Shown: piece by piece, positions 19,201-26,535 of the stretch
How the letters are laid out: each line of letters begins with the position of its first letter
Numbering within the stretch: position 1 is the first letter of the stretch
DNA from: Methylococcaceae bacterium
GTDB taxonomy: Bacteria; Pseudomonadota; Gammaproteobacteria; Methylococcales; Methylomonadaceae
DNA length: 64,000 nt
Assembly: GCA_013140705.1 (NCBI GenBank)
Contig: JABFSH010000002.1
Span: 1 to 64,000 of the forward strand
Direction of reading: 5' to 3'
Translations under genes and position numbers: made by a program
Notes under the pieces: generated by a model
What the model saw: the letters and a program-made list of their open reading frames with translations, nothing else
The model's database searches: none
What the model was told of the DNA's origin: nothing

Positions 19201-21958
19201 ATATTGGCATATCAAAGGCCTTGCCGTTGACCTGGTGATCGCCAATGAAAAAGAAATATCTTATGTTGATTATTTGCAGGAGCTATTGGAGAACATGGTC
19301 AAGGAAAACCAGGCGCTATCGTCCCATCATGCCGATAAAAATCATGGTGGCATTTTTGTCATGCAATTTGATCAATTTAGCCCTGAAGATCGACGGCTTT
19401 TTCAAACAGTTGCCCGTGTGGTGCTTATCAACCGTCGAGGCACCTTGGCTGAACAATTATTGCGAAAACCCAAACTCGATGCAGCATTTGTAATACCAAG
19501 GGCCTTGACGGAGCCAGGAAATCCCGAGTCACCCCAACTTAACATACCTGCATTAGAGTTTTTTAATGGTCTCGGCGGCTTTGCCGATAATGGACGTGAA
19601 TATGTGATTGTTCTCGATAACGGCCAATGGACACCGGCGCCCTGGATTAATGTAATTGCCAATTCTGACTTTGGTTTTATGGTGTCGGAGTCTGGCAGCG
19701 GCTGCACCTGGTGTGGAAATAGCCGGGAAAATCAGTTAACCCCCTGGTCCAATGACCCGGTCGGTGATCCCCCGGGTGAAATTTTCTATCTACGGGATGA
19801 TGTAACCAATGAATTATGGACGCCAACGATTTTACCCATTCGAGTCGAAAATGCGAGCTATATTATCCGTCACGGCCTTGGCTACAGCCGTTTTGAACAT
19901 GTCTCACACGGGATTCATAGCTCGCTTCTTCAATTCGTCAGTCCTGATGACCCCATCAAGATATCGTCATTGACCTTAACTAATGTGTCCGAACGGCCTA
20001 GACGGCTCACGGTCACGGCTTACCTGGAATGGGTTCTCGGCGCTTCCCGCACCGTTACGGCACCTCATATCATCACTGAACTGGATTCACTGACGGGCGC
20101 CTTGTTGGCCTACAATCCCTGGGATCTGGAGTTTGGCCAGCACATGGCCTTTGCCGACCTTGCAGGTCTCCAGACAGCATGTACCGGTAATCGTACTGAA
20201 TTCATCGGCCGTAATGGTAGTCTGGATGCACCGATTGCCCTCGTTCGTTCCAATACACTGAAAAACCGCTTTGGTGCCGGACTGGACGCCTGTGCGGCCC
20301 TTGAAAGAGTAATAGAACTGGAAGCGGATGAACAGATCGAGATTATCTTACTACTCGGGCAAGGCAGCGACCGAAATCATGCCACCGACTTAATTCGACG
20401 CTATCGAACGATAGCGACTGCAACCACCTTTGCAAAGGTTAAACAAACCTGGGATCAGGTGCTGAACAAAGTTCAGATTAAGACACCCGATCGACAATTG
20501 GATATCCTGTTGAATAACTGGCTTCTCTATCAAACATTAAGTTGCCGAATGTGGGCTCGTGCCGGGTTTTATCAGGCAGGAGGTGCCTTTGGTTTTCGCG
20601 ATCAACTTCAGGACAGCATGGCTTTAGCGGATGCCCGGCCCGATCTGACCCGGGCACATCTGCTACGAGCCGCCTCTCGGCAGTTTGACGAGGGTGATGT
20701 GCAACATTGGTGGCATCCGCCTTCGGGTCGCGGTGTGCGTACGCATTTTTCAGATGATCGTGTCTGGCTGCCTTTTGCTGTTGCTCACTATATCCGGGTA
20801 AGCGGCGATAGCAATGTGCTCGATGAAGAAGTACCCTTTCTTGATGGACAAGCCCTAGCACCGGAGCAGGATGATGCCTACTTTGAGCCGACCGCATCGA
20901 TTCAACATGCAACACTTTTCGAACACTGCGCCCGAGCCCTCGACCTGAGCTTGCCAACGGGTATACATGGTCTCCCGTTAATCGGAAGCGGCGACTGGAA
21001 TGACGGGATGAATCGGGTGGGCAACCGGGGCAAGGGCGAAAGTATCTGGCTGGCCTGGTTCCTGATTACCACGCTGTCAGAATTCGCCAAGATCGCCGAG
21101 CTTAGGGGGGCTGGTGATTGTGCCATGCGTTGGCGAGCTCATGTTGATAAACTTAAAACAGCAGTAGAAGCCCATGGGTGGGACGGCGCCTGGTATCGAC
21201 GTGCATTCTTCGATGATGGCACACTCCTCGGATCGGCCACCAACGCTGAGTGTCGTATCGATTCCATCGCCCAAAGCTGGGCCGTCATTTCTGGAAGCGC
21301 CGATTCTGAACGCGCACAACGGGCCATGCAATCAGTACGTGAATACCTTGTGCGTTATGGTGATGGCTTGGTCTTGCTGTTCACGCCACCTTTCGACAAG
21401 ATCGATCGTGACCCTGGCTATATCAGGAGCTATCCATGTGGTGTCCGTGAAAATGGCGGCCAATATACCCATGCTGCCATTTGGTCGGTAATCGCCTATG
21501 TCATGCTCGGTGATGGTGATCAGGCGATGGAACTTCTGTACATGCTGAACCCCATCAACCGTACCGCAACTCGCACGGGCGTTTATGCCTATAAGGTCGA
21601 GCCCTATGTACTGGCTGCCGATATTTATGCCGAGCCCCCCCATACACGCCGTGGCGGGTGGACCTGGTACACCGGTGCGGCCGGATGGTATTACCGTGCG
21701 GGTATGGAATGGATTATCGGCTTACAGGTACGTGCCAACAAATTATATTTTAATCCCTGTATCCCGAGAGCATGGCGTCATTTCAGTATTGTTTACCAAT
21801 ATCACAATACGCGATATGAAATTACTGTTGAAAACCCAAACGGTCAGACCAGGGGTATCGGCCAAATTGAATGCGATGGCGCACTTCAATTAAACACTAC
21901 CCACATTATATTGCTGGCTGACGGTCAACCTCATCACGTGAGGATTGTGCTTGGCTAA
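13241..21958 (+). CDS. ndvB: Cyclic beta-1,2-glucan synthase (GT84-GH94)
   Basis: The 2905-residue inner-membrane enzyme is of the NdvB/Cgs type, making osmoregulated periplasmic cyclic glucans from UDP-glucose. Visible in order: an N-terminal helical region; membrane segments near 430-480; a glycosyltransferase domain with LDADTK (D625/D627) and HRWTRGDWQLLPW; membrane segments at about 810-1000; a glycoamylase-like domain with NVRDLHFTYQYSAFGVPGLG and IQCYMAHHQGMSL; two carbohydrate-binding-like beta domains; and a C-terminal GH94 phosphorylase domain with GSGDWNDGMNRVG, D2588 being the expected catalytic acid. Both cyclisation and chain-length-control parts seem present. GAGGAG lies before ATG 13241. 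It stands alone, with no exporter or modification gene beside it. Confidence 0.93.
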   Translation: MAKRREQRRHVRVDHPGGEESPIRFELFSIERLEQHAVSLAKAQKISSHKEGIKLILRVRENSRCLLEAYKTVAKAIHEHHAITPAAEWLLDNFHVIEEQISDIHIDLPESYYHELPKLSEGVLAGYPRVYGIAWALVAHADSRFSPELLKQFVKAYQSIEPLTLGELWAIPITLRILLVENLRRLAIRIIRSQTGRQLADEFVDQVELVAAQTDKSDVVLPVAKLPAVPMRQAYAVQILQRLHDPHPGSVLSLDFLNSWLHEQKVSLDEIVQKEHADQIADNLTVRNIITSMRGISAFEWPQFVEAVSLVDKCLRAHEGYQAMDFLTRDRYRHAIEDLAKRSSYSEVEIAEKVIAKAKGSSTCPINDSRRQEPGYYLIGSGRYAFERELEYRSTIKQVLIRAYVSNAGVAYVGSIGLLTVVFLLIPLASSFAAGISELPLLLLGLFTVFPASDIAIDLLNRFIIGRLPPRHLPRLDLKEGVPVSLSTFVVVPTLFINEISVREQIDQMEIRYLSNPEPHVYFALLSDWADAEFECMPNDAQLLSIAQNAVTALNIKYDTQRFYVFHRKRLWNTSEGKWMGWERKRGKLHEFNLLLRGAADTSFLAINGQPATTPSGICYVITLDADTKLPMCTVSQLVGVAAHPLNQPVFDPLTQCVVDGYCILQPRVTPTLPLRQERSMFHQIFAGASGTDAYSSSVSELYQDLFALGTYSGKGLYHVDTFEAALSKRVPDNTQLSHDLFESVFARCALVSDIEFFEEYPSHTEVAESREHRWTRGDWQLLPWIFGPRGKGMSLIGRWKMLDNLRRSLSAPGAFFALVTIWSIPDAPVAILTGFILFALSLSAILTITNEFSLPRRGISLKTHLRAASENVLWAIGNSLVALTLLAQHTWLMLDAIASTLIRLFITRRQLLKWVTALQAKTVSSHAISNLVRPFRRSSFVVIGAGAVVLMFNPPSLMVAAPFLLLWWLAPVVARVLSLPPKLDLAESLLPEDSQQLRLIGRRIWRFFTTFVTADEHFLPPDNFQEHPQPVIAHRSSPTNFGLYLLSVIAARDFGWIGLMKTIDRLEETLSTLQTLPRLHGHFYNWYDTRNLHTLEPRYVSTVDSGNLAGHLLTLAQACRDLLQAPLSLDNALTGIKDTHQLFISSLAKIPEDRRTFAVTLKELLQKAEIIGKHLDSYSTDPHQLSYLWKQLTVYAEALQDLAHAYAVERGDAEDNEVLVWATFLYDDIRSHSHDIDSLIPWIHFDVAHDTLTQSTTKPTSVFLSQFSLETPVMALSSSYRKVLADVEHSTENFLISETCSELMAELRRAADTAQQLTARIEQLITQLDNLFYEMDFNFLYDSERHMFALGYRITEGLLDSSYYDLLASEARLASFISIAKRDVPSMHWYHLGRRVTRAAQGTLLLSWSGSMFEYLMPSLVMFTPRYSLLDQTCRLVVKRQIEYGKECGTPWGVSESAYNVRDLHFTYQYSAFGVPGLGMKRGLGEDLVIAPYATALASMYLPHAAVENFDQLVKAGALGRYGFYEALDYTSSRLAEGQTFAIIQCYMAHHQGMSLVAFSNVIHDGTMRHRFHQSPLIQAADLLLQERIPSGADTMITPLLEVLAEIKESEQPPVRRLPSPTSSVPSTHLLSNGRYAVMISAAGSGYSIWNNLALTRWREDVTRDAWGSFIYIRDVGSGKIWSAGYQPTVATPDLYDVVFAEDRVRITRTDGQIITTLEIIVSPEDDAEIRRLSLINTGTSTQELEITSYAEIVLAPFPADIAHPAFSNLFIQTEFLPQAHGLIAHRRQRSATDPTIWAAHLLTDGRTGDRMQYETNRGRFIGRGQTLREPIAVKDGRPLSNTVGAVLDPIFSLRTRITISAGATEHLTFTTIAASSRQDVVEMAEKYQNMAIFDRVSSLAWTHAHVQLHHLRTKPSEAQLFQDLANRLLYTDPSLRSSGKFMQLNTLNLNDLWRHGISGDRPIVLLRIKDDEDLVIVEQLLRAHEYWHIKGLAVDLVIANEKEISYVDYLQELLENMVKENQALSSHHADKNHGGIFVMQFDQFSPEDRRLFQTVARVVLINRRGTLAEQLLRKPKLDAAFVIPRALTEPGNPESPQLNIPALEFFNGLGGFADNGREYVIVLDNGQWTPAPWINVIANSDFGFMVSESGSGCTWCGNSRENQLTPWSNDPVGDPPGEIFYLRDDVTNELWTPTILPIRVENASYIIRHGLGYSRFEHVSHGIHSSLLQFVSPDDPIKISSLTLTNVSERPRRLTVTAYLEWVLGASRTVTAPHIITELDSLTGALLAYNPWDLEFGQHMAFADLAGLQTACTGNRTEFIGRNGSLDAPIALVRSNTLKNRFGAGLDACAALERVIELEADEQIEIILLLGQGSDRNHATDLIRRYRTIATATTFAKVKQTWDQVLNKVQIKTPDRQLDILLNNWLLYQTLSCRMWARAGFYQAGGAFGFRDQLQDSMALADARPDLTRAHLLRAASRQFDEGDVQHWWHPPSGRGVRTHFSDDRVWLPFAVAHYIRVSGDSNVLDEEVPFLDGQALAPEQDDAYFEPTASIQHATLFEHCARALDLSLPTGIHGLPLIGSGDWNDGMNRVGNRGKGESIWLAWFLITTLSEFAKIAELRGAGDCAMRWRAHVDKLKTAVEAHGWDGAWYRRAFFDDGTLLGSATNAECRIDSIAQSWAVISGSADSERAQRAMQSVREYLVRYGDGLVLLFTPPFDKIDRDPGYIRSYPCGVRENGGQYTHAAIWSVIAYVMLGDGDQAMELLYMLNPINRTATRTGVYAYKVEPYVLAADIYAEPPHTRRGGWTWYTGAAGWYYRAGMEWIIGLQVRANKLYFNPCIPRAWRHFSIVYQYHNTRYEITVENPNGQTRGIGQIECDGALQLNTTHIILLADGQPHHVRIVLG

Positions 21959-22039
21959 TATCAACTATCAAGACCATTACTTATTTTCATACTCTCCTTT
22001 CTTATTAAAACCGCACCCATAGTATAAACCCTCAATCTA

Positions 22040-22055
22040 TGTGCGATAACGAACC
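22040..22055. promoter_or_regulatory. Palindromic operator candidate, one mismatch
   Basis: TGTGCGATAACGAACC differs from the TGTNCG-N4-CGNACA palindrome only in the last base. It lies 111 bp before the first CsbD start codon. Confidence 0.45.
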
Positions 22056-22165
22056 GACGTCGTTCAGTTTTACCTATATCCTTCTATCCAAGTGATGGAA
22101 TCTATCATTCCAGGCTTTGGTCATGACTATTGGGTTATGGCTGCATTAGTAATCAGGAGTTACCC

Positions 22166-22342
22166 ATGAACAAAGATCAAATAAAAGGTCGAGTTGAAGA
22201 AGCCAAAGGTATAGTCAAGGAAGTTACAGGCAAACTACTGGATGATGAAAGTATGGAAATAGATGGAAATGTTCAAAAAATCGTTGGCAAGGTACAGGCT
22301 GGTTTTGGAGACCTTAAGCAGGATATTAAAAAAGGCCGATAA
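22166..22342 (+). CDS. CsbD-family stress protein 1
   Basis: The 58-residue soluble protein has the CsbD pattern: MNKDQIKGRVEEAKGIVKE, then VTGKLLDDESMEIDG and GKVQAGFGDLKQDI. CsbD proteins are abundant general-stress proteins of unknown mechanism. AGGAG precedes ATG 22166; an earlier in-frame start at 22130 is not supported. It probably heads an operon with the exported CsbD and SmbP-like genes, which ends at the terminator at 23141. Confidence 0.9.
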   Translation: MNKDQIKGRVEEAKGIVKEVTGKLLDDESMEIDGNVQKIVGKVQAGFGDLKQDIKKGR

Positions 22343-22430
22343 AACATACCCGTTAATCTGTGCCCCAATCTATGTAGAGTGGGGCCTGCAGGTTTAACAA
22401 GTTAAGCTAGTCATTTCTACAGGAAATAAT

Positions 22431-22706
22431 ATGAAACGTACCACTTTGAAATTGATTGGTTTATGGATCACCCTCTATTTGCTTTGCTCCTTTACTGTTT
22501 ATGCCTTAGAAAACCAGGACAGTACAATCATAAACAAGGATCAGGTTGATGGACGTGTGGAGCAAACCAAAGGAAAAATCAAGGAAGTTACCGGCAAGGT
22601 CGTCGGTGACAAACAAATGGAAGTAGAAGGTAGTATCCAAAAAAATATGGGTAAGGTCCAGGCTGGCTATGGCGATCTCAAACAGGACATCAAGGACAAA
22701 AAATAA
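22431..22706 (+). CDS. CsbD-family protein with signal peptide
   Basis: Residues 1 to about 26 form a signal peptide (LIGLWITLYLLCSFTVYALE). A complete CsbD domain follows (INKDQVDGRVEQTKGKIKE through GKVQAGYGDLKQDIKDKK) that is closely similar to those at 22166 and 23403. CsbD proteins are normally cytoplasmic, so export is unusual. AGGAAA lies just before ATG 22431. It is the second gene of the CsbD-CsbD-SmbP unit. Confidence 0.88.
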   Translation: MKRTTLKLIGLWITLYLLCSFTVYALENQDSTIINKDQVDGRVEQTKGKIKEVTGKVVGDKQMEVEGSIQKNMGKVQAGYGDLKQDIKDKK

Positions 22707-22801
22707 TACGAATCCTGCCGTGAAACTCTGCCAACACCTGCGCCCCTCATCGGGGTCAGGGTTGCAGAAATAACTGCTCAACATTTTTACAGGAAATTAT
22801 C

Positions 22802-23119
22802 ATGACACCAATCAACAGTAAACACACAGGTATTTACACAGCTCTCGTTTTGACGCTCGCCTCCTTTGGCGCTTATGCCGGGGAAAGCCATATGGCAGAA
22901 GCTCTCAAGCATGCGGAAGCCGCAGTTAAAGCTGACGACGGCAAGGCCATTGGCGAACATGCGGAAGTTGCCAAGACCCATGCTGATACCGCTAAAAAGC
23001 ATCTGGACGCGGGTATTACAAGTTTGAATGATGCTATAGATCACGGAAAATTGAAACATACTGATCTGGCGAAAAAATCCGCTGAAGAAGCTGTCACACA
23101 TTTGAAAGCCGCGCAATAA
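22802..23119 (+). CDS. SmbP-like small periplasmic metal-binding protein
   Basis: The 105-residue protein has a signal peptide cleaved near AYAGE and a mature region of repeated helical units rich in regularly spaced His, Ala and Lys (HMAEALKHAEAAVKADDGKA, then HAEVAKTHADTAKKH). This pattern is that of Nitrosomonas SmbP, a periplasmic copper- and metal-binding four-helix protein. Metal binding is inferred from the histidines. AGGAAA precedes ATG 22802, and a strong terminator follows 21 bp after the stop. Confidence 0.8.
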   Translation: MTPINSKHTGIYTALVLTLASFGAYAGESHMAEALKHAEAAVKADDGKAIGEHAEVAKTHADTAKKHLDAGITSLNDAIDHGKLKHTDLAKKSAEEAVTHLKAAQ

Positions 23120-23140
23120 ATCCGTTCTTTGGTAGTGCTT

Positions 23141-23170
23141 GGCGGGTTGATCAATAACCCGCCATTTTTT
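23141..23170 (+). terminator. Rho-independent terminator
   Basis: GGCGGGTT pairs perfectly with AACCCGCC around a 7-base loop and is followed by ATTTTTTT. It ends the CsbD-CsbD-SmbP unit. Confidence 0.93.
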
Positions 23171-23295
23171 TGTTCATTACCCCATGATGTAAAACAATTC
23201 TTAGCACCCCCTCGATGGCTCCACTAGTGTCAGATGTCGTCAGTACGCTAGCAAACACAACTTATTCAATTACATAGCCGTAATCGCTTGAGCAA

Positions 23296-23311
23296 TGTTC
23301 GATACCGAACA
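23296..23311. promoter_or_regulatory. Palindromic operator candidate, perfect dyad
   Basis: TGTTCGATACCGAACA has six-base arms that are fully self-complementary. It lies 92 bp before the third CsbD gene and is followed by GACCC, as at 12161. A weaker relative (AGTACG-CTAG-CAAACA) sits at 23242-23257. Confidence 0.6.
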
Positions 23312-23402
23312 GACCCTGCTCGGATAGAAACGTATCATTGACCCAAGTGTTGGAACATGAATCCACACTAATCAGGGTCAATTTAATTCTCAGGAGGCAT
23401 TT

Positions 23403-23579
23403 ATGAATAAAGATCAGGTAACCGGTCATATTGAAGAAACCAAAGGAAAAATCAAGGAAGCCGCTGGCGTGATACTGGACGATAAGGAATTGGAACTAGA
23501 AGGCAATATAGAAAAAAACGTAGGCAAGTTCAAAGCAGGGTTTGGTGATCTCAAAGAGGATATTAAAGACAGTATCTAA
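23403..23579 (+). CDS. CsbD-family stress protein 3
   Basis: The 58-residue protein begins MNKDQVTGHIEETKGKIKE and ends GKFKAGFGDLKEDIKDSI, collinear with the product of 22166. AGGAGG lies upstream of ATG 23403. It starts a new transcription unit after the terminator at 23141, probably together with the small membrane proteins at 23778 and 24038. Confidence 0.9.
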   Translation: MNKDQVTGHIEETKGKIKEAAGVILDDKELELEGNIEKNVGKFKAGFGDLKEDIKDSI

Positions 23580-23777
23580 ATAACGTCTGTCAATTTTGTA
23601 GCTGTATTCAATCAGGAACCGATCAACCCAAGCGATTTTGGGTTACTTGTTTTCCTGTCGAACAATTTGAAAATCATCATCTCAGGGCAATACACCGATT
23701 TTCGGTAATATTTCAACTATTCCCCGGAAGTCCCTATCACCGTCAATTGACGATGTCTTAATTATGGAGAAGCAATC

Positions 23778-23927
23778 ATGCTTGAAACAATCGCTCTCAT
23801 TCTAGTCATCCTGTGGATACTTGGTTTGGTTTCCTCGTATACATTGGGGGGATTCATTCACATTCTTTTGGTGATTGCAGTCATTGTGGTCGTATTGCGT
23901 GTCATAGAAGGCCGAAGGGTTTTGTAA
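23778..23927 (+). CDS. lmo0937-family small membrane protein
   Basis: The 49-residue protein has two hydrophobic helices: MLETIALILVILWILGLVSS, then YTLGGFIHILLVIAVIVVVL and a basic end IEGRRVL. This is the characteristic lmo0937/DUF5670 pattern, often found next to CsbD genes in stress clusters. GGAG precedes ATG 23778. Function unknown. Confidence 0.85.
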   Translation: MLETIALILVILWILGLVSSYTLGGFIHILLVIAVIVVVLRVIEGRRVL

Positions 23928-24037
23928 ACACGCATAAACAAGTTTTTGTAGACTGGGGCGACGCCTGAAGAAAGTCTGCAGAATAAACACCCATTCAAGC
24001 AACACAAATTGAGAGATTACTAAAGACTTTTTGATAA

Positions 24038-24538
24038 ATGATTAAAGAAAACTTTATAGCGAGTAGTGTCGCTGAATCGCATAAGACACATCGAAAAGCT
24101 GCCTTTTATGCCATATTGGGCGATCTGTTATTTATCATTCTGCCTTTGGTCGTGATTTCGATTGTAGACGTGAGTGTCGGCAGATCGCTTTTTGCATTAA
24201 TTGAATCACCCGAATTATCCTTCGGTTCTGCGGTGCTATTTGGCCAAACCATTATTAAAGTCGTATCAGGATTTGCCCATACCAAACCCTCCGGGGCGGA
24301 ACAACCCGTCTTTATAATCGCCCTCATTATTGTCTTTGGTTTAGTACCCTCGCTTGTGGTGTTAGCCTTACTGTTGAGCGTAACGCCAATACCCCATGGG
24401 CTACAGTTGGTTCAAGCCTGTATCTTCGCCCTGGGCATCATCGTGTTCCTGCTCTTTGGCGTTAATGGACATGCCTTGTCGCTTCGTTATGGCGGCCGAC
24501 AATTAGAGCGCCATTCCCATACTGACCCATTACCTTAA
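24038..24538 (+). CDS. Four-helix membrane protein, function unknown
   Basis: The 166-residue protein has four predicted membrane segments (about residues 24-45, 63-80, 92-113 and 122-145), a hydrophilic N-terminus and a His-containing C-terminus (RQLERHSHTDPLP). No family was recognised. It follows the lmo0937-like gene on the same strand by 110 bp, and its stop faces the end of the minus-strand BON operon. No clear Shine-Dalgarno precedes ATG 24038. Confidence 0.65.
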   Translation: MIKENFIASSVAESHKTHRKAAFYAILGDLLFIILPLVVISIVDVSVGRSLFALIESPELSFGSAVLFGQTIIKVVSGFAHTKPSGAEQPVFIIALIIVFGLVPSLVVLALLLSVTPIPHGLQLVQACIFALGIIVFLLFGVNGHALSLRYGGRQLERHSHTDPLP

Positions 24539-24559
24539 TCGCAGCAACGATCAAAGCAT

Positions 24560-24931
24560 TTACGTCCCAGGGGGGCGCTTGTTCGTGGGTAAAATTTTCC
24601 AGGCAACCGGTAAAGCCGTATAAAGGGTATGGACTGAGATCAGCAGTTTCAATACGCTGGTCAGGGGAGGCAGCATTTTATGCGATGACTGATTAACTGA
24701 GTTTTGGCAATCGGAGCGTGGGCACTGAGTGAGTTCGCCGAACATAAATCCAATAGCGCTCGCCAAAATTAATGTTGTTGGTGCCGTCATCTGTTTGTGA
24801 ATCTTCCGGATCACGATAGCCGCACGAACATCGACGCAGCGTTGTTGTATGGACAATTGGTGCGCTGCATTTCTGATTTCAGCCGGCAAACCCAAGCTGG
24901 TTCTACGATTTACAGAGGACTTAACGGTCAT
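24560..24931 (-). CDS. YqjK-like small protein, last gene of the BON-DUF883 operon
   Basis: About 123 residues. It starts with SSVNRRTSLGLPAEIRNAAH, continues with a basic helical region (AAIVIRKIHKQMTAPTTLIL) and one hydrophobic segment ending IGFMFGELTQC. That pattern is seen in small proteins following DUF883 and YqjE-type genes. ATG 24931 lies inside the last codons of the upstream gene, giving an 11-base overlap; in-frame ATGs at 24958 and 24946 are alternatives. Its precise role is unknown. Confidence 0.6.
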   Translation of the reverse strand: MTVKSSVNRRTSLGLPAEIRNAAHQLSIQQRCVDVRAAIVIRKIHKQMTAPTTLILASAIGFMFGELTQCPRSDCQNSVNQSSHKMLPPLTSVLKLLISVHTLYTALPVAWKILPTNKRPPGT

Positions 24932-25370
24932 AATTTTTTCGTACATCCCGCGGTTCACGAGGCGCTGCTTGCATACTGCCGAGTGTCGCCGGGAATTTTA
25001 GATGGCGCCCTTTGCGGTGGATAACATGTAAAAGAATTAATACCAACAGTAGATTCAATGCGACCGCAAGAAGAATGGCGCTGCTCGTGATGACTCCGTT
25101 TTCCATCAGCTCCAACACGGCTGCCAAAACAACACCCAGCCAAGCGGTCATCAACAGGACGGCAGCCATAACGCCCAGGATGATCATATCGACCAGACTC
25201 TTTCCGGCATGCTGTGTTTCTAATGCGACGAGCCTGAATCGAACGTATCCTAACCTGAAGAGTTCATGCAGATATAACTGAATAGCTTCCAGCACACCGG
25301 TGTTACCGAGTGTGTCGCCAAACACCGCAGATTGCTCTGCCTTTTCAGGCTCTGCGGCGTCCTTGTCCAT
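24921..25370 (-). CDS. YqjE/holin-superfamily membrane protein
   Basis: About 149 residues, with two strongly hydrophobic segments (IILGVMAAVLLMTAWLGVVL and SSAILLAVALNLLLVLILLH) between helical ends, as in the YqjE/Actinobacterial holin-like family (PF07332). Despite the family name, proteins of this kind next to DUF883 genes are treated as envelope proteins rather than phage holins. ATG 25370 is preferred over TTG 25382, leaving 13 bp after the DUF883 stop. Confidence 0.75.
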   Translation of the reverse strand: MDKDAAEPEKAEQSAVFGDTLGNTGVLEAIQLYLHELFRLGYVRFRLVALETQHAGKSLVDMIILGVMAAVLLMTAWLGVVLAAVLELMENGVITSSAILLAVALNLLLVLILLHVIHRKGRHLKFPATLGSMQAAPREPRDVRKNYDR

Positions 25371-25383
25371 GCGTAAGGTCAAT

Positions 25384-25614
25384 CTAACGGCCGCTTAATA
25401 AGCGGCTTAGCAGAAACCCTGCAGCTACAGCAATACCTACCGACGTTACAGGATTGTCGCGGATATACATTTGACAATCCTTCATCATGCGATGCTCGGC
25501 ATTTATTAGCTGCTCGCCTCTGTCATCAATGGCGTCCGCAACCTGGTTGGAAACACTGGCGATCTTGTCGACCGCTTCGTGTGCATAATTAGATGCTTTA
25601 TCAATGGTTTTCAT
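25384..25614 (-). CDS. DUF883 (YqjD/ElaB-like) membrane-anchored protein
   Basis: The 76-residue protein has a soluble helical part (MKTIDKASNYAHEAVDKIAS) followed by the conserved YIRDNPVTSVGIAVAAGFLL and a C-terminal RLLSGR. In E. coli, YqjD and ElaB are inner-membrane proteins that bind ribosomes in stationary phase; the same role here is inference. It starts 13 bp after the BON-domain gene. A decayed homologue is present at 36209-36520. Confidence 0.85.
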   Translation of the reverse strand: MKTIDKASNYAHEAVDKIASVSNQVADAIDDRGEQLINAEHRMMKDCQMYIRDNPVTSVGIAVAAGFLLSRLLSGR

Positions 25615-25627
25615 AAGGGTTCTTCGC

Positions 25628-25942
25628 CTATCTAAGCCGCATGTCATTCTTGACCGATTCCACACCTTTGACTTTGCGTGCAACTTCGACCGCAGTATTC
25701 ATGGCCTCTTTTGTACTAACGAAGCCACTCAGTTGAACAACGCCCTTGAAGGTTTCAACATTAACCTGGCCAGATCTAAGGTTAGGTTCATCGAATAACA
25801 TTGCTTTTACTTTAGTGGTAATCACGCTGTCATCAACATATTCGCCGGAACTCGAATGCTTAGGGGTTGATGCACATCCTCCAATGATCGTTAATGTCAT
25901 GGCCAATAAAATGGCTGTTGGTAATCTACTGAGCTTTTTCAT
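25628..25942 (-). CDS. BON-domain lipoprotein
   Basis: The 104-residue protein has a signal peptide with lipobox IIGGC, then a single BON domain (YVDDSVITTKVKAMLFDEPN, VNVETFKGVVQLSGFV, AVEVARKVKGVESVKNDM). Such proteins are periplasmic, bind membranes and are induced by osmotic or envelope stress (OsmY-like). It heads the operon BON, DUF883, YqjE-like and YqjK-like on the minus strand. An operator-like palindrome lies about 178 bp upstream at 26120. Confidence 0.9.
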   Translation of the reverse strand: MKKLSRLPTAILLAMTLTIIGGCASTPKHSSSGEYVDDSVITTKVKAMLFDEPNLRSGQVNVETFKGVVQLSGFVSTKEAMNTAVEVARKVKGVESVKNDMRLR

Positions 25943-26119
25943 AATTCATACTCCAGAAATATTCATTCAAATATAAAGTGCTTTATGACTATGTCTCTTG
26001 GTCAAGGCCTATCTCAAGACCCATGATAACCAGACACTCGCACTGGCACATGGCTTCGGTGGAAACTGAGGTTTCATCAAAACCTTATCCAGACTTTACC
26101 CGCAAAAATTAACAGAGTC

Positions 26120-26135
26120 AGTACGGTAGCGAACA
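26120..26135. promoter_or_regulatory. Palindromic operator candidate, one mismatch
   Basis: AGTACGGTAGCGAACA differs from the consensus only in the first base. It lies in the divergent region between the BON operon (start 25942) and mgtA (start 26536). A weaker half-conserved site, TGTTCG-CTAG-AATACA, is at 26278-26293. No other gene is seen in 25943-26535. Confidence 0.4.
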
Positions 26136-26535
26136 TATGGAACACGCTTAAAATACCTGGCTTGTAAGATTACTCACTAAGCAGCGATTGCTGAATGAAG
26201 GGCTAAATCCACAGATTTTCTCAGGAGCAAATTGCAGCTAACCCTGCAAGTTAACTTATTCATTTCAGAAGGCGGTCTGTTCGCTAGAATACATAGGCGA
26301 CAACAACTATGCGTTACAATTTAACCACGAGAATGCTCTTATCAATTTAATAATATCTATTGCATTCCAGGCCCTTGTACTCAGTGCTTGGTAATAAAAT
26401 TGTGTACGTTCCAAAACAGCTATTTGACATGAATCATCCTGTCATTCGGGCAAATCGGGAATACTGATAAGTAGCTTACGTGTATTTGCAAGATGCATTG
26501 ATAAACATCGTGCCATCAAGAGATGAAGGATACTC

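Noticed and set aside
22362-22386. GCCCCA/TGGGGC hairpin after the first CsbD gene as a terminator
   Set aside because: No T-run follows, and the next gene in the probable operon starts shortly after; it may be only a weak attenuator.
24921-25370. Phage holin, hence a prophage
   Set aside because: The gene sits in a BON-DUF883 operon and no phage structural, lysis or integrase gene is nearby; the holin name reflects family membership only.
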